Notes under the pieces: model-generated
What the model saw: the letters and a program-made list of their open reading frames with translations, nothing else
Told to the model about the DNA's origin: nothing
The model's database searches: none
Shown: positions 20,683 to 27,839 of the stretch, piece by piece
Layout of the letters: every line of letters begins with the position of its first letter
Numbering within the stretch: the stretch's first letter is position 1
Translations under genes and position numbers: made by a program
DNA from: Blautia hansenii DSM 20583
GTDB lineage: Bacteria > Bacillota > Clostridia > Lachnospirales > Lachnospiraceae
Direction of reading: 5' to 3'
Assembly (NCBI RefSeq): GCF_002222595.2
Contig: NZ_CP022413.2
Coordinates: forward strand, 1,256,001-1,320,000
Length of the DNA: 64,000 bases

Positions 20683-21371
20683 CAGAGGGACTCATGGAAT
20701 GTGGATGTGAGGTAGTAATTGTGGGTACGTCTGATAAAGTGTTTGAGACAGCGGATGAATTTAAAAAAAGGGGTTTTTCCTGTCATGGTGTGAAAGCTGA
20801 TTTTTCTGTGAGAGAGCAAGTATACAGAGGCTTTGAACAGTGTATAGAAAAACTGGGAGGAGATGTAGATATTTTAGTAAATGCCCATGGAATTCAAAGA
20901 CGTCATAGCGCAGAAGAATTTCCGATAGCGGAGTGGGATGAAGTAATGAATGTAAATTTGAATTCTGTATTTATTTTGTGCCAAGAAGCAGCAAAAATTA
21001 TGTTAAAAAAAGGATATGGAAAAATTATCAATATTGCATCTATGGTTTCGTGGTTTGGAGGTCAGACAGTGCCGGCATATTCAGCAGCAAAAGGCGGGGT
21101 GACTCAGATGACGAAAGAAATGAGTAATGACTGGATTGCCAGAGGAATTAATGTAAACGCTATTGCACCGGGATATATGGCAACAAAAATGAATGAGGCG
21201 TTGTTAGATGAAAAAAATCCAAGATATCAACAGATTACAGAGAGAATTCCGGCTAATCGCTGGGGAACAGGAGACGATATGAAGGGATGTTGTATATTCT
21301 TAGCTTCACATGCAAGTGATTATCTGGGAGGAGCAATTATTCCTGTGGATGGAGGCTATTTGGTAAAATAA
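20683..21371 (+). pseudogene. kduD: kduD-like short-chain dehydrogenase lacking its N-terminus
   Basis: About 229 codons of a 2-dehydro-3-deoxy-D-gluconate 5-dehydrogenase-like SDR. Present: the NAG cofactor motif as VNAHG, the catalytic YxxxK in YSAAKGG, the serine in IASMVSW and the C-terminal IPVDGGYLVK. Missing: roughly the first 25 residues with the Rossmann glycines (TGGxxGLG). The sequence begins with (A)EGLMECGCEVVIVGTSDKVF, an internal position in intact homologs. The open frame extends back to 20592, but those codons are intron domain V-VI. Only after splicing would it be read, as a fusion to the mannonate dehydratase half. Confidence 0.85.
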
Positions 21372-21380
21372 ACATAATGA

Positions 21381-21407
21381 AAAGCCCCTTGATGTACAAG
21401 GGGCTTA
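21381..21407. terminator. Terminator between kduD remnant and tRNA-Pro
   Basis: AAGCCCCTTG-ATGTA-CAAGGGGCTT is a perfect stem; A and T runs on either side allow use in both directions. Confidence 0.8.
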
Positions 21408-21417
21408 AGTTTAAGCA

Positions 21418-21491
21418 TCGGGGCAACAGGATTTGAACCTGCGACCTCACGGCCCCCAGCCGTGCGCGCTACCAAGCTACGCCATACCCCG
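21418..21491 (-). tRNA. tRNA-Pro (anticodon GGG)
   Basis: On the minus strand a 74-base cloverleaf: acceptor CGGGGTA/TGCCCCG with discriminator A, D arm with AGCTTGGTAGCGC, anticodon stem CACGG/CCGTG around loop CTGGGGG (anticodon GGG), T arm GGTTCAAATCC. The 3' CCA is not encoded. Confidence 0.95.
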
Positions 21492-21502
21492 CAACAAATG
21501 CT

Positions 21503-21530
21503 ATTATATCAGATTTTTATAAAAAAGCAA
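21503..21530 (-). promoter_or_regulatory. Promoter of tRNA-Pro
   Basis: Minus strand TTGCTT (21530-21525), a 16-base spacer and TATAAT (21508-21503), 12 bases before the tRNA 5' end. Confidence 0.6.
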
Positions 21531-21547
21531 CTATAAATTTTTTACAT

Positions 21548-21576
21548 TTGACAAATATTTCAACCTGACATATAAT
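21548..21576 (+). promoter_or_regulatory. Promoter of antisense RNA 1
   Basis: TTGACA (21548-21553), 17 bases, TATAAT (21571-21576): a perfect consensus promoter with no protein gene downstream on this strand. It closely resembles the promoter at 22414-22442. Confidence 0.75.
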
Positions 21577-21582
21577 ATACTT

Positions 21583-21680
21583 AACAAGAGAACCGTTGGT
21601 TAGTACACGCCTGACCGCCAGATAAGATAGGTTCAAAAAGTAGCACCTTACTTTACCAGAGCAGGGGGTGCTACTTTTTG
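21583..21680 (+). ncRNA. Predicted antisense RNA of toxin module 1
   Basis: Starting about 7 bases after the promoter at 21548-21576, a short RNA would end at the hairpin AAAAAGTAGCACC...GGTGCTACTTTTT (21635-21679). It runs opposite to the small toxin reading frame at 21671-21759 and overlaps its 3' end. No open reading frame of note is present in it. The convergent layout matches TxpA/RatA-type type I modules (inference). Confidence 0.6.
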
Positions 21681-21759
21681 TGGTTTAATATAGTCAAAAC
21701 AAGAGTTATGACAGCACAAAGTATAATTAAAAAGTAAATAAATCACCGTATGTAATCAT
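21671..21759 (-). pseudogene. Holin-like small toxin, copy 1, frameshifted
   Basis: After a strong AAAGGAGG site on the minus strand, ATG 21759 opens MITYGDLFTF and then stops at TAA. One base out of frame the sequence continues LIILCAVITLVLTILNHKK before TAG. Together they would make a 29-residue single-helix peptide with a KK tail, like copy 2 at 22546-22629. The break lies in a run of five T residues where six would keep the frame. It looks like a one-base deletion; ribosomal slippage on such a short run is less likely. Confidence 0.6.
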
Positions 21760-21815
21760 AAGCACCAGCCTCCTTTCTTGCGTCCGGTGGTTGATATAGC
21801 ACCCAACGGAACTTT

Positions 21816-22373
21816 TTATTCTAAAAGTTCCGCAATGGTGTCCGCAATGGTGATAGAAAGATTTTGATAAATTCCTACGGCGATAGGCATAGAAAAAGGT
21901 ATAATTATAGGAGCAGCATCTTCTTCATAACGATATACAGTGGTCCTCTCTTTTGCAGGATCTACAATCCAATATTCCCGAACACCGAAGTCAGAATAAA
22001 GAGCATTCTTAGTAGAATAGTCCATTTTACGACTGCCGGGTGAAACGATTTCAATCACGAAATCCGGAGCGCCATTACACCCCTTATCCGTAAGTTTGTT
22101 TTTATCGCAAATAACACTAATATCTGGTTCTACATAGTTTGGGGTATTTTCTCCCAGAAATACGGCAAATGGAGCAGGATAGATTTCACAAGAACCATGC
22201 TGAGATTTTATATATTCTCTTAATGTTCCAGATAATTCCATTACAAGTTTCTGATGAATTCGGTTTGGCGGCGCCATATTGTAAATTTTTCCGTTAATCA
22301 GTTCCGCACGTTCTCCATCCGGCAGGGAATAGATATCTTCCAGTGTATGGATGTTTGTTTTTGGAAATGGCAT
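21816..22373 (-). CDS. Uma2-family protein (DUF820, PD-(D/E)XK fold)
   Basis: 185 residues. Visible family segments are LPDGERAELINGKIYNMAPP, EPDISVICDKNKLTDKGC, APDFVIEIVSPGSRKMDY and YWIVDPAKERTTVYRYE. In this family the Asp of EPDISV and the Glu of VIEIVSP are the PD-(D/E)XK nuclease residues, so the core is intact. The cellular role is unknown. ATG 22373 is preferred over the upstream frame because AAAGGAG lies 9 bases before it. It lies between two small toxin/antisense modules. A paralog is at 53180-53722. Confidence 0.85.
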   Translation of the reverse strand: MPFPKTNIHTLEDIYSLPDGERAELINGKIYNMAPPNRIHQKLVMELSGTLREYIKSQHGSCEIYPAPFAVFLGENTPNYVEPDISVICDKNKLTDKGCNGAPDFVIEIVSPGSRKMDYSTKNALYSDFGVREYWIVDPAKERTTVYRYEEDAAPIIIPFSMPIAVGIYQNLSITIADTIAELLE

Positions 22374-22413
22374 AGTAACAACTCCTTTTATAATTATTAT
22401 AGGATGATACAAT

Positions 22414-22442
22414 TTGACAAATATATTTCTTTGACATATAAT
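22414..22442 (+). promoter_or_regulatory. Promoter of antisense RNA 2
   Basis: TTGACA (22414-22419), 17 bases, TATAAT (22437-22442). Its context (TTTGACAAATAT ... TGACATATAATA) repeats that of the promoter at 21548-21576. Confidence 0.75.
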
Positions 22443-22448
22443 ACACTA

Positions 22449-22555
22449 AACAAGGGAGTCGGAAGGTGACTGCACTTCACCCTCTCGGCGAATAAGTTTT
22501 AAACTATTAAGGAATAGCCGTCTACTTTTCTCAGGAGCAGGACGGCTATTTCTTA
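22449..22555 (+). ncRNA. Predicted antisense RNA of toxin module 2
   Basis: A transcript from the promoter at 22414-22442 would start near 22449 and end at the hairpin AATAGCCGTC...GACGGCTATT (22513-22552), about 105 bases. It overlaps the last codons and the 3' untranslated part of the convergent toxin mRNA, as in TxpA/RatA- and Fst-type antitoxin systems. It contains an internal hairpin near 22458-22490 that could form the initial contact loop (inference). Confidence 0.6.
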
Positions 22556-22629
22556 TGTGTATAATTCAGAATTGCAACAATCAGCAAGGCTGTGCTTACG
22601 ATTAGACTTAATTCTTCATATGTACTCAT
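22546..22629 (-). CDS. Holin-like small toxin, copy 2, intact
   Basis: A 27-residue peptide: MSTYEELSL, then a hydrophobic helix IVSTALLIVAILNY, then the basic end THKK. This is the plan of the short membrane toxins annotated as putative holin-like toxins: acidic N-terminus, one membrane helix, Lys-rich tail. It lies 70 bases downstream of its own consensus promoter. In the leader, CCTT and AAGG arms (around 22640-22651) could pair and hide the ribosome binding site. An antisense RNA is predicted opposite its 3' end. Confidence 0.7.
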   Translation of the reverse strand: MSTYEELSLIVSTALLIVAILNYTHKK

Positions 22630-22698
22630 AATAATCACCGCCTTCCGTAAGGTATCGGAATAGGTGAGAGCACGTCCCCCAACTGCCCGGGTAAGTAT

Positions 22699-22726
22699 AT
22701 TATATAATACTTTATTTTATTGTCAA
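22699..22726 (-). promoter_or_regulatory. Promoter of small toxin copy 2
   Basis: Minus strand TTGACA (22726-22721), a 16-base spacer and TATAAT (22704-22699). Transcription would start near 22692. Confidence 0.7.
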
Positions 22727-22791
22727 CTTTTTCAAATCCTCTTTTGCTGTATTCCCTGACATCCGAGATGCTTAGCAGATACAATATTTCC

Positions 22792-24591
22792 CTATTCCCA
22801 GATATTCATATCAGACAAAATAGACATAGTTATTTTCGAAGCGGCATTCCCGTCTGCGTGATTTGCTGCATGAAGATTAGTAGCAAAAAAGTAGGTATTA
22901 TCCGTCTTTTCCACAAAACCGATAAACCAGCCATTTATATCTTTCCCATTGACTCGTCCCGTTCCTGTTTTTCCATACAAGTTCCCAAAATCAGAGGAGG
23001 ATATGTGAATTGCATCTTTTACGGCTTTTACATTTTTCAGTGCAAATCCTAAGCTGTTATTCTGCAATTTAGTCAGAAGCTCCACTTGCTCTATCGGAGA
23101 AATTTTCAAGGAGCTTTCCAACCAATAGGAAGAAAAATCACCGCTCAAATCTTCGTTTCCATAGCCGATTTCGTGAAGATATTTCTGGACTTGAGAAGCG
23201 CCAAGCTGTTCATCAATGGCTTGAAAATACCAGTTGACAGAAGCTTCCATGGCTGACAGTAATGTCTGATTTCTATTCCAAGCTTCGAATGGATAGGAAT
23301 TTCCGTTCCATTCAATTAAGGAATTTTCCGGTGTGATGATACCGTTTTCTAATCCGAATAAAGCGTCATATATTTTATAGGTAGAATTTGGTGCGACTTG
23401 TAAAGTGGCACGCTCCATATCATATATCTTCCAAATATCCCCTTTTAAATCATATAATACAAAACTGCCTTCATATTTTCCAAAATAATCACGGAGGTGG
23501 TTTATTTCGGAAAAGTTTTGGGAAGCGGTATTCCAATGATAGTGAGTTTCCTCTGCTGCATAAGTAGAGACAAAGGGTGAAAGTCCCAAAAGCAGAACAG
23601 ATGTTAGCAGAAAAGCAGCGGCGCTTTTTAGTTTTTTCCGTAAGGTCGGCGTTTCGTAAGAAGTAATATTTACAATTCTTCGTTTCATTTGCTTCATATT
23701 TCCGCTGATGCCGGATGCAAAGGGAACCGGAGTCAGAGAAATCTTTTCGGCAAAGTTAATCAGCGTATTTCCGTAGGCAGCATAATCATCGGTGTCTAAT
23801 AGATTTAAAACGGAAGTATCACAGGCAATTTCCCGCTCATTACGCATTTCTTTTTGTGCATACCAAACAAGTGGATTGAACCAATAAACAATTCCGGCAA
23901 GGCTCATCAGATAGCTTGCAATTCCGTCTTTGTGCTTATAATGTTGCAGCTCATGTAACAGCATATATCGAATATCTGTTTCGTTATCATCTGATATCAG
24001 GTGGATGGGAAGGTAGATACACGGTTTACAAAATCCAACCATGACAGGTGATTTTAGATAGGCGGTGCTGTATACAGGAATGTTTTTGGAAATGCCAATA
24101 TCCTTTAAACAGCGCTGATACAATTTTTGAACCTTTTGACTCTGAAGGGGCAAGGCAGATTTTTTTAAAGTTGAAAGGCGAAGTACAGAGCGGATTGCCA
24201 ATAGAAGCATGATAAACATGCCAAAAATCCAAAGAGCAAGCAATAGATAGATAATTATGGATGGAGCTTCTCTATTTACAGAAAGAGTGAAATCTTCCAT
24301 CCGATTTTTGCTGCCGACAATATTAGAATGGGAAGCCAGATTGATATTAGCTGCTGCTTTGGGCACAGGAAAGGAAGTTAGATTTTTCAACCATAGAAAG
24401 ATTTCCCATGCCTTGAAGAGACGGAAAGGTAAAAACGGAACAGCCAAAATCCCCATAAGCAGAAACCATAAATTATATTGCATTCGATTGGATAAACTGT
24501 TTTTAAAAATACGTTTCATGAGCAGAAGGATGCCAATGATGCCGCAGATTAGTACATTGCAGATAAGAAAGCGAACCATAAAATCAGCCAT
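22792..24591 (-). CDS. blaR1: BlaR1/MecR1-like sensor: M56 peptidase plus class D penicillin-binding domain
   Basis: 599 residues from ATG 24591, which overlaps the end of blaI by 8 bases and has AAAAGGAGG upstream. The N-terminal half has four membrane helices and a zinc protease site LLHELQHYKHKDG with downstream EREIACD. After a membrane helix near residue 325, the extracellular C-terminal half resembles a class D beta-lactamase: acylation site STYK, YGN and KTGTG. In known systems acylation by a beta-lactam triggers cleavage of BlaI. No beta-lactamase or pbp gene adjoins here, so targets must be elsewhere. Confidence 0.92.
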   Translation of the reverse strand: MADFMVRFLICNVLICGIIGILLLMKRIFKNSLSNRMQYNLWFLLMGILAVPFLPFRLFKAWEIFLWLKNLTSFPVPKAAANINLASHSNIVGSKNRMEDFTLSVNREAPSIIIYLLLALWIFGMFIMLLLAIRSVLRLSTLKKSALPLQSQKVQKLYQRCLKDIGISKNIPVYSTAYLKSPVMVGFCKPCIYLPIHLISDDNETDIRYMLLHELQHYKHKDGIASYLMSLAGIVYWFNPLVWYAQKEMRNEREIACDTSVLNLLDTDDYAAYGNTLINFAEKISLTPVPFASGISGNMKQMKRRIVNITSYETPTLRKKLKSAAAFLLTSVLLLGLSPFVSTYAAEETHYHWNTASQNFSEINHLRDYFGKYEGSFVLYDLKGDIWKIYDMERATLQVAPNSTYKIYDALFGLENGIITPENSLIEWNGNSYPFEAWNRNQTLLSAMEASVNWYFQAIDEQLGASQVQKYLHEIGYGNEDLSGDFSSYWLESSLKISPIEQVELLTKLQNNSLGFALKNVKAVKDAIHISSSDFGNLYGKTGTGRVNGKDINGWFIGFVEKTDNTYFFATNLHAANHADGNAASKITMSILSDMNIWE

Positions 24592-24979
24592 ATTCTTTTC
24601 CTCCTTTTTTCGGTTTTTGCGAAAGAAGAGTGCGGAGCGTATCCAGCTCTGACTTTGATAATTTGTCATTTTCTATATAGGCGGATACCATTGCTGTAAT
24701 ATCGCCGTCATAATAGCGGTTCAGAAAGGAAGAACTCTCTTGTCCGATATATTCGTTTTCGTTTACTGTCGGGGTATAAATAAACATACGGCTTTGCTTT
24801 TTGTAAGTGAGAGCGCCCTTGGTTACAAGACGTTTAATCAGAGTTTGAATTGTTTTGGGACTCCAGTTTGTGGTTTGTAATAATTTTTCGGTAATTTCAT
24901 TTGTGCTGATAGGGGCGTATTTCCATACAACTTTCATAATCTCAAACTCAGCTTCGGAAATTTGTGGAAGAGTATTCAT
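24584..24979 (-). CDS. blaI: BlaI/MecI-family repressor
   Basis: 131 residues: an N-terminal winged helix (ISEAEFEIMKVVWKYAPISTNEI, WSPKTIQTLIKRLVTKGALTYKK) and a C-terminal helical dimerisation part. Length and sequence pattern are standard for BlaI/MecI. It is the first gene of a blaI-blaR1 operon with its own consensus promoter and a palindrome just after the -10, so it is probably autoregulated and released when the BlaR1 protease is activated. Confidence 0.92.
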   Translation of the reverse strand: MNTLPQISEAEFEIMKVVWKYAPISTNEITEKLLQTTNWSPKTIQTLIKRLVTKGALTYKKQSRMFIYTPTVNENEYIGQESSSFLNRYYDGDITAMVSAYIENDKLSKSELDTLRTLLSQKPKKGGKEYG

Positions 24980-24998
24980 AATTTGACTCCTTTAAATC

Positions 24999-25046
24999 TT
25001 ACGATTGTAATATAAATATTATAGATGCCAGTAGGGAAATTGTCAA
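24999..25046 (-). promoter_or_regulatory. blaI promoter and palindromic operator
   Basis: Minus strand TTGACA (25046-25041), 17 bases, TATAAT (25023-25018). Downstream of the -10 is the palindrome TTAC-NNNN-GTAA (24999-25010), a plausible BlaI site, although it differs from the TACA/TGTA core of staphylococcal operators. Confidence 0.65.
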
Positions 25047-25085
25047 TTTTTGAAAAGGTCTATTTGTAAAATTCTTTTTATCCCA

Positions 25086-25134
25086 TTGACAAATTACATA
25101 ATCGGTGATATGGTTAATTACACAAGTAACTAAC
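25086..25134 (+). promoter_or_regulatory. Promoter and operator of the YtrA-type ABC operon
   Basis: TTGACA (25086-25091), 17 bases, TATGGT (25109-25114). The 22-base palindrome GTTA-N-TTAC-N4-GTAA-N-TAAC (25113-25134) covers the end of the -10 and the start point, which suits autorepression by the GntR regulator encoded next. Confidence 0.7.
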
Positions 25135-25170
25135 TAATAAACCGATAAAGAACAGCAGGAGGTGAAAGGA

Positions 25171-25545
25171 TTGCGGGAGCTCTTAAATCAGGAGAAATCC
25201 ATTTACATTCAGATTAAGGAAATGCTGGAACGAGATATTTTGAAGGATATTATACTGGAAGAAGAAAAAGTTCCCAGTACAAACGAGCTGGCAAAGCTTT
25301 ATGCCATAAATCCGGCTACGGCGGCAAAAGGCGTAAATCTTTTGGTAGACGAGGGGATTTTATACAAGAAAAGGGGGATTGGAATGTTTGTAGCAGCAGG
25401 AGCAAAGGAAGCCATTAAGAAGAAAAAAAGAGAACATTTTTTTGAAGATTATATAAAAGGTATGCTGGCAGAAGCAGCCAGTCTTGGAATTACAAAGGAA
25501 GATTTAATCGAGATGATTACTACAAATAAAGGAGATGAAAAATAA
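25171..25545 (+). CDS. GntR-family regulator, YtrA subgroup
   Basis: About 124 residues. A winged helix (KVPSTNELAKLYAINPATAAKG, VNLLVDEGILYKKRGIGMFV) is followed by only a short helical tail, which is the YtrA plan: a one-component repressor with a dimerising tail in place of a large effector domain. TTG 25171 is preferred over GTG 25162 because CAGGAGG sits 8 bases before it. The stop overlaps the start of the ABC ATPase gene. YtrA regulators normally control the adjacent transporter, often in response to cell-wall antibiotics. Confidence 0.88.
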   Translation: MRELLNQEKSIYIQIKEMLERDILKDIILEEEKVPSTNELAKLYAINPATAAKGVNLLVDEGILYKKRGIGMFVAAGAKEAIKKKKREHFFEDYIKGMLAEAASLGITKEDLIEMITTNKGDEK

Positions 25546-26432
25546 TGAAGGAAGGAAAATTGGAGTGTAAAGGACTTACGAAAAAATACGGCAAAAAAGA
25601 AGTTTTACATAATGTAAATCTGGAATTGGAAAAAGGAAAAATTTATGGATTAATCGGGAGAAACGGAGCAGGCAAAACCACTTTATTATCCATTCTTTCT
25701 GCTCAAAATCCCGCTTCAGAGGGAGAAATATTGCTAAACGGAGAGTCTGTATGGGAGAATAAAGAAGCTTTAAAGCATATTTATTTTGCCAGAGAAATCA
25801 ACGGTGCGGCGTCTTCTGCAATCTCAGGCTTTAAGGTAAAGGAATATTTGAAAATTGCTTCAGAATATCTGCCTAATTGGGATGAAGAACTGGCAGAGCA
25901 ATTAATAAAGTTATTTCATTTAGATAAGAAAAAAAGAATTATTAAGCTTTCTAAAGGAATGTCTTCCATGCTCACCATTGTAGTTGCACTGGCAAGCAAG
26001 GCAGAATTTACTTTTTTAGATGAACCTGTGGCAGGTTTGGACGTGGTGGCGAGAGACCAGTTTTACCGGATTTTATTAGATGAATTTACAGAAAGTGGAA
26101 GAACTTTTGTGATTTCTACTCATATTATTGAAGAAGCAGAGGATTTGTTTGAAGAAGTAATTTTTCTTCATAAAGGAGAAATCCTTTTAAAAGAAAATAC
26201 TCAGGAGCTTTTGGAGCACACAGCTTATATCAGTGGAAAAGCAGAAGAAGTAGAGGCATTTATAAAGGGAAAACAGGTATATGGGCTGGAAACGATAGGC
26301 AGAAGCAAAGGCGGTATGGTTCGTTGGAGTGAAGGGGAAGAACCGGAAGCAACAGAAGATATTACCCTTCAAAAAATGCACTTACAGAAAATATTTATTT
26401 CTCTATGCGGCAGAGAGGATGATGTGGAATGA
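25545..26432 (+). CDS. ABC transporter ATP-binding protein
   Basis: 295 residues with Walker A GRNGAGKTT near residue 40, a shortened signature KLSKGMSSM, Walker B FTFLDEPVAGLD and the switch histidine in VISTHIIEEAEDL. The signature departs from LSGGQ, as in several drug-resistance ABC ATPases of this type. It overlaps ytrA by one base and the next gene by four, so the operon is translationally coupled. Antibiotic or lipid export is likely (inference). Confidence 0.92.
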   Translation: MKEGKLECKGLTKKYGKKEVLHNVNLELEKGKIYGLIGRNGAGKTTLLSILSAQNPASEGEILLNGESVWENKEALKHIYFAREINGAASSAISGFKVKEYLKIASEYLPNWDEELAEQLIKLFHLDKKKRIIKLSKGMSSMLTIVVALASKAEFTFLDEPVAGLDVVARDQFYRILLDEFTESGRTFVISTHIIEEAEDLFEEVIFLHKGEILLKENTQELLEHTAYISGKAEEVEAFIKGKQVYGLETIGRSKGGMVRWSEGEEPEATEDITLQKMHLQKIFISLCGREDDVE

Positions 26433-27085
26433 AAAAATACAGTGTTTTAAGAAGAATATGGGATAATGTTGAAATGACAGTGGGTCTGTCATTGGCAATA
26501 CTTCTGTTAAGAGAAATTAATCAGAAAGAAATTTTTGCTGAGGGGATATGGGAAGTATTTCTGAAAGATTTCGGAGCTATTCTTTTAGGTGTGGGAATAT
26601 TAGTAACCACAGTTCAACTGATGTATGGATATTATGCTATTGAAGGACAAAAAATTGCCCTTGGATGTACCAGAAAAAGTTGCTTTTTCGATGTACAAAA
26701 AGTAAAACTTATAAGCACAGTAGCCATTATTGCAATCAGTATCCTATTTGATTTTCAGAAATTAAATTTGGAATATTGGGAGAAAACAATTTGTATTGCA
26801 GGCATTTTTCTAGTGACGCAGTCTTTCGGTGAAATAGCATCTATTTTTCAAACGAGGCATACATGGTTTTCTATGACAATTTTGACGATTACGTCAGCAA
26901 TTCTTGGATTTGCGGTAGGATATGGAGTGATAAGTATTATAAAAGGCGAAAAGGGGGAAAGTTCTTTTTCTGTAGAAATTTTTAATCAGGCTCCCCTTCT
27001 TTACAGCGGTATTTTTATTGCAGGAGCGCTGTGTTTAATGGGAATATCATGGAGATTGTGGAAGAAAGCAGAAGTATCAATATAG
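26429..27085 (+). CDS. ABC transporter permease-like membrane protein 1
   Basis: 218 residues with about six hydrophobic segments (for example AILLGVGILVTTVQLMYGYY and ILTITSAILGFAVGYGVISI). It has no recognisable soluble domain. Its position directly after the ATPase gene, overlapping it by four bases, marks it as a membrane partner of the transporter. The segment IALGCTRKSCFFDVQ resembles the G(x)TRK cytosolic loop found in the next protein (GFGQTRKEFLTSG), so the two permeases are distant paralogs. Confidence 0.8.
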   Translation: MKKYSVLRRIWDNVEMTVGLSLAILLLREINQKEIFAEGIWEVFLKDFGAILLGVGILVTTVQLMYGYYAIEGQKIALGCTRKSCFFDVQKVKLISTVAIIAISILFDFQKLNLEYWEKTICIAGIFLVTQSFGEIASIFQTRHTWFSMTILTITSAILGFAVGYGVISIIKGEKGESSFSVEIFNQAPLLYSGIFIAGALCLMGISWRLWKKAEVSI

Positions 27086-27100
27086 GAAAGGAGGCACAAA

Positions 27101-27772
27101 ATGAAAAGTATACGATTAAAATGGAGGGTGGAAAAAAATGACATGTTGTTTTTCTTGGCGATGGCTGTTGGTCTTTGGTTGTTTGGGCGTATTCTCAGTG
27201 AAACTCCTGCTCGCTATTTTCTTCAGATAGAGACAGAATTTCTGGGAACTGCCTTTTTGGCATTTGGCATGGGACTGGTACTGATGATTTGGCTTATGGC
27301 AGATTTTTATTTGAGCTTTCAGTTGGCAGTGGGATTTGGACAGACACGAAAGGAATTTTTAACTTCCGGTACAATCTCTTATTTCCTATATATTATGCTT
27401 CATTTATTTCTCTTGCGTTTTCTTTTTGAAATAGAGAAAAATTTGGTACAGGGAACAGAAGCACCTGTGCTTTTGGAAAAATACGGTACACCGCTGTGGC
27501 TGCTCTGCTATGGGATTTTATTTGTAATAGCAGCAGAGCTTATGGGAACGATGATTTATTACTTGAGAGTCAAATCCATTATTATTTTATTGCCATTGGA
27601 ATTTTTGGTTATATTTGCGGTTCGAGAGGATAAATTTGTCAGACAGATAAAGACAGCGTTTTTGGGATTTGCAGATTTTTCAGGAGGGGTTCGGCTTTTG
27701 CTGGTTGCGCTCATTAGTATAATAGGCTTTTGTATCACTTTCTTTGGCATGAAAAAGGCACAAAATTATTGA
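27101..27772 (+). CDS. ABC transporter permease-like membrane protein 2
   Basis: 223 residues with about six membrane helices and the loop GFGQTRKEFL, shared in outline with the preceding permease. AAGGAGG precedes the ATG. It is the last gene of the YtrA-controlled operon. Its stop codon overlaps the -35 of the leuA promoter. The substrate cannot be told from sequence. Confidence 0.8.
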   Translation: MKSIRLKWRVEKNDMLFFLAMAVGLWLFGRILSETPARYFLQIETEFLGTAFLAFGMGLVLMIWLMADFYLSFQLAVGFGQTRKEFLTSGTISYFLYIMLHLFLLRFLFEIEKNLVQGTEAPVLLEKYGTPLWLLCYGILFVIAAELMGTMIYYLRVKSIIILLPLEFLVIFAVREDKFVRQIKTAFLGFADFSGGVRLLLVALISIIGFCITFFGMKKAQNY

Positions 27773-27797
27773 CGGCTTCACTTTAAAGTGCTATTGT
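27769..27797 (+). promoter_or_regulatory. Probable promoter of leuA
   Basis: TTGACG (27769-27774), 17 bases, TATTGT (27792-27797). The spacer holds the perfect palindrome CACTTTAAAGTG (27779-27790), a possible operator. Confidence 0.5.
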
Positions 27798-27839
27798 ATT
27801 AAGAAAATATTTCTTTATATAAAGGGGAGGAGTCAGAAA

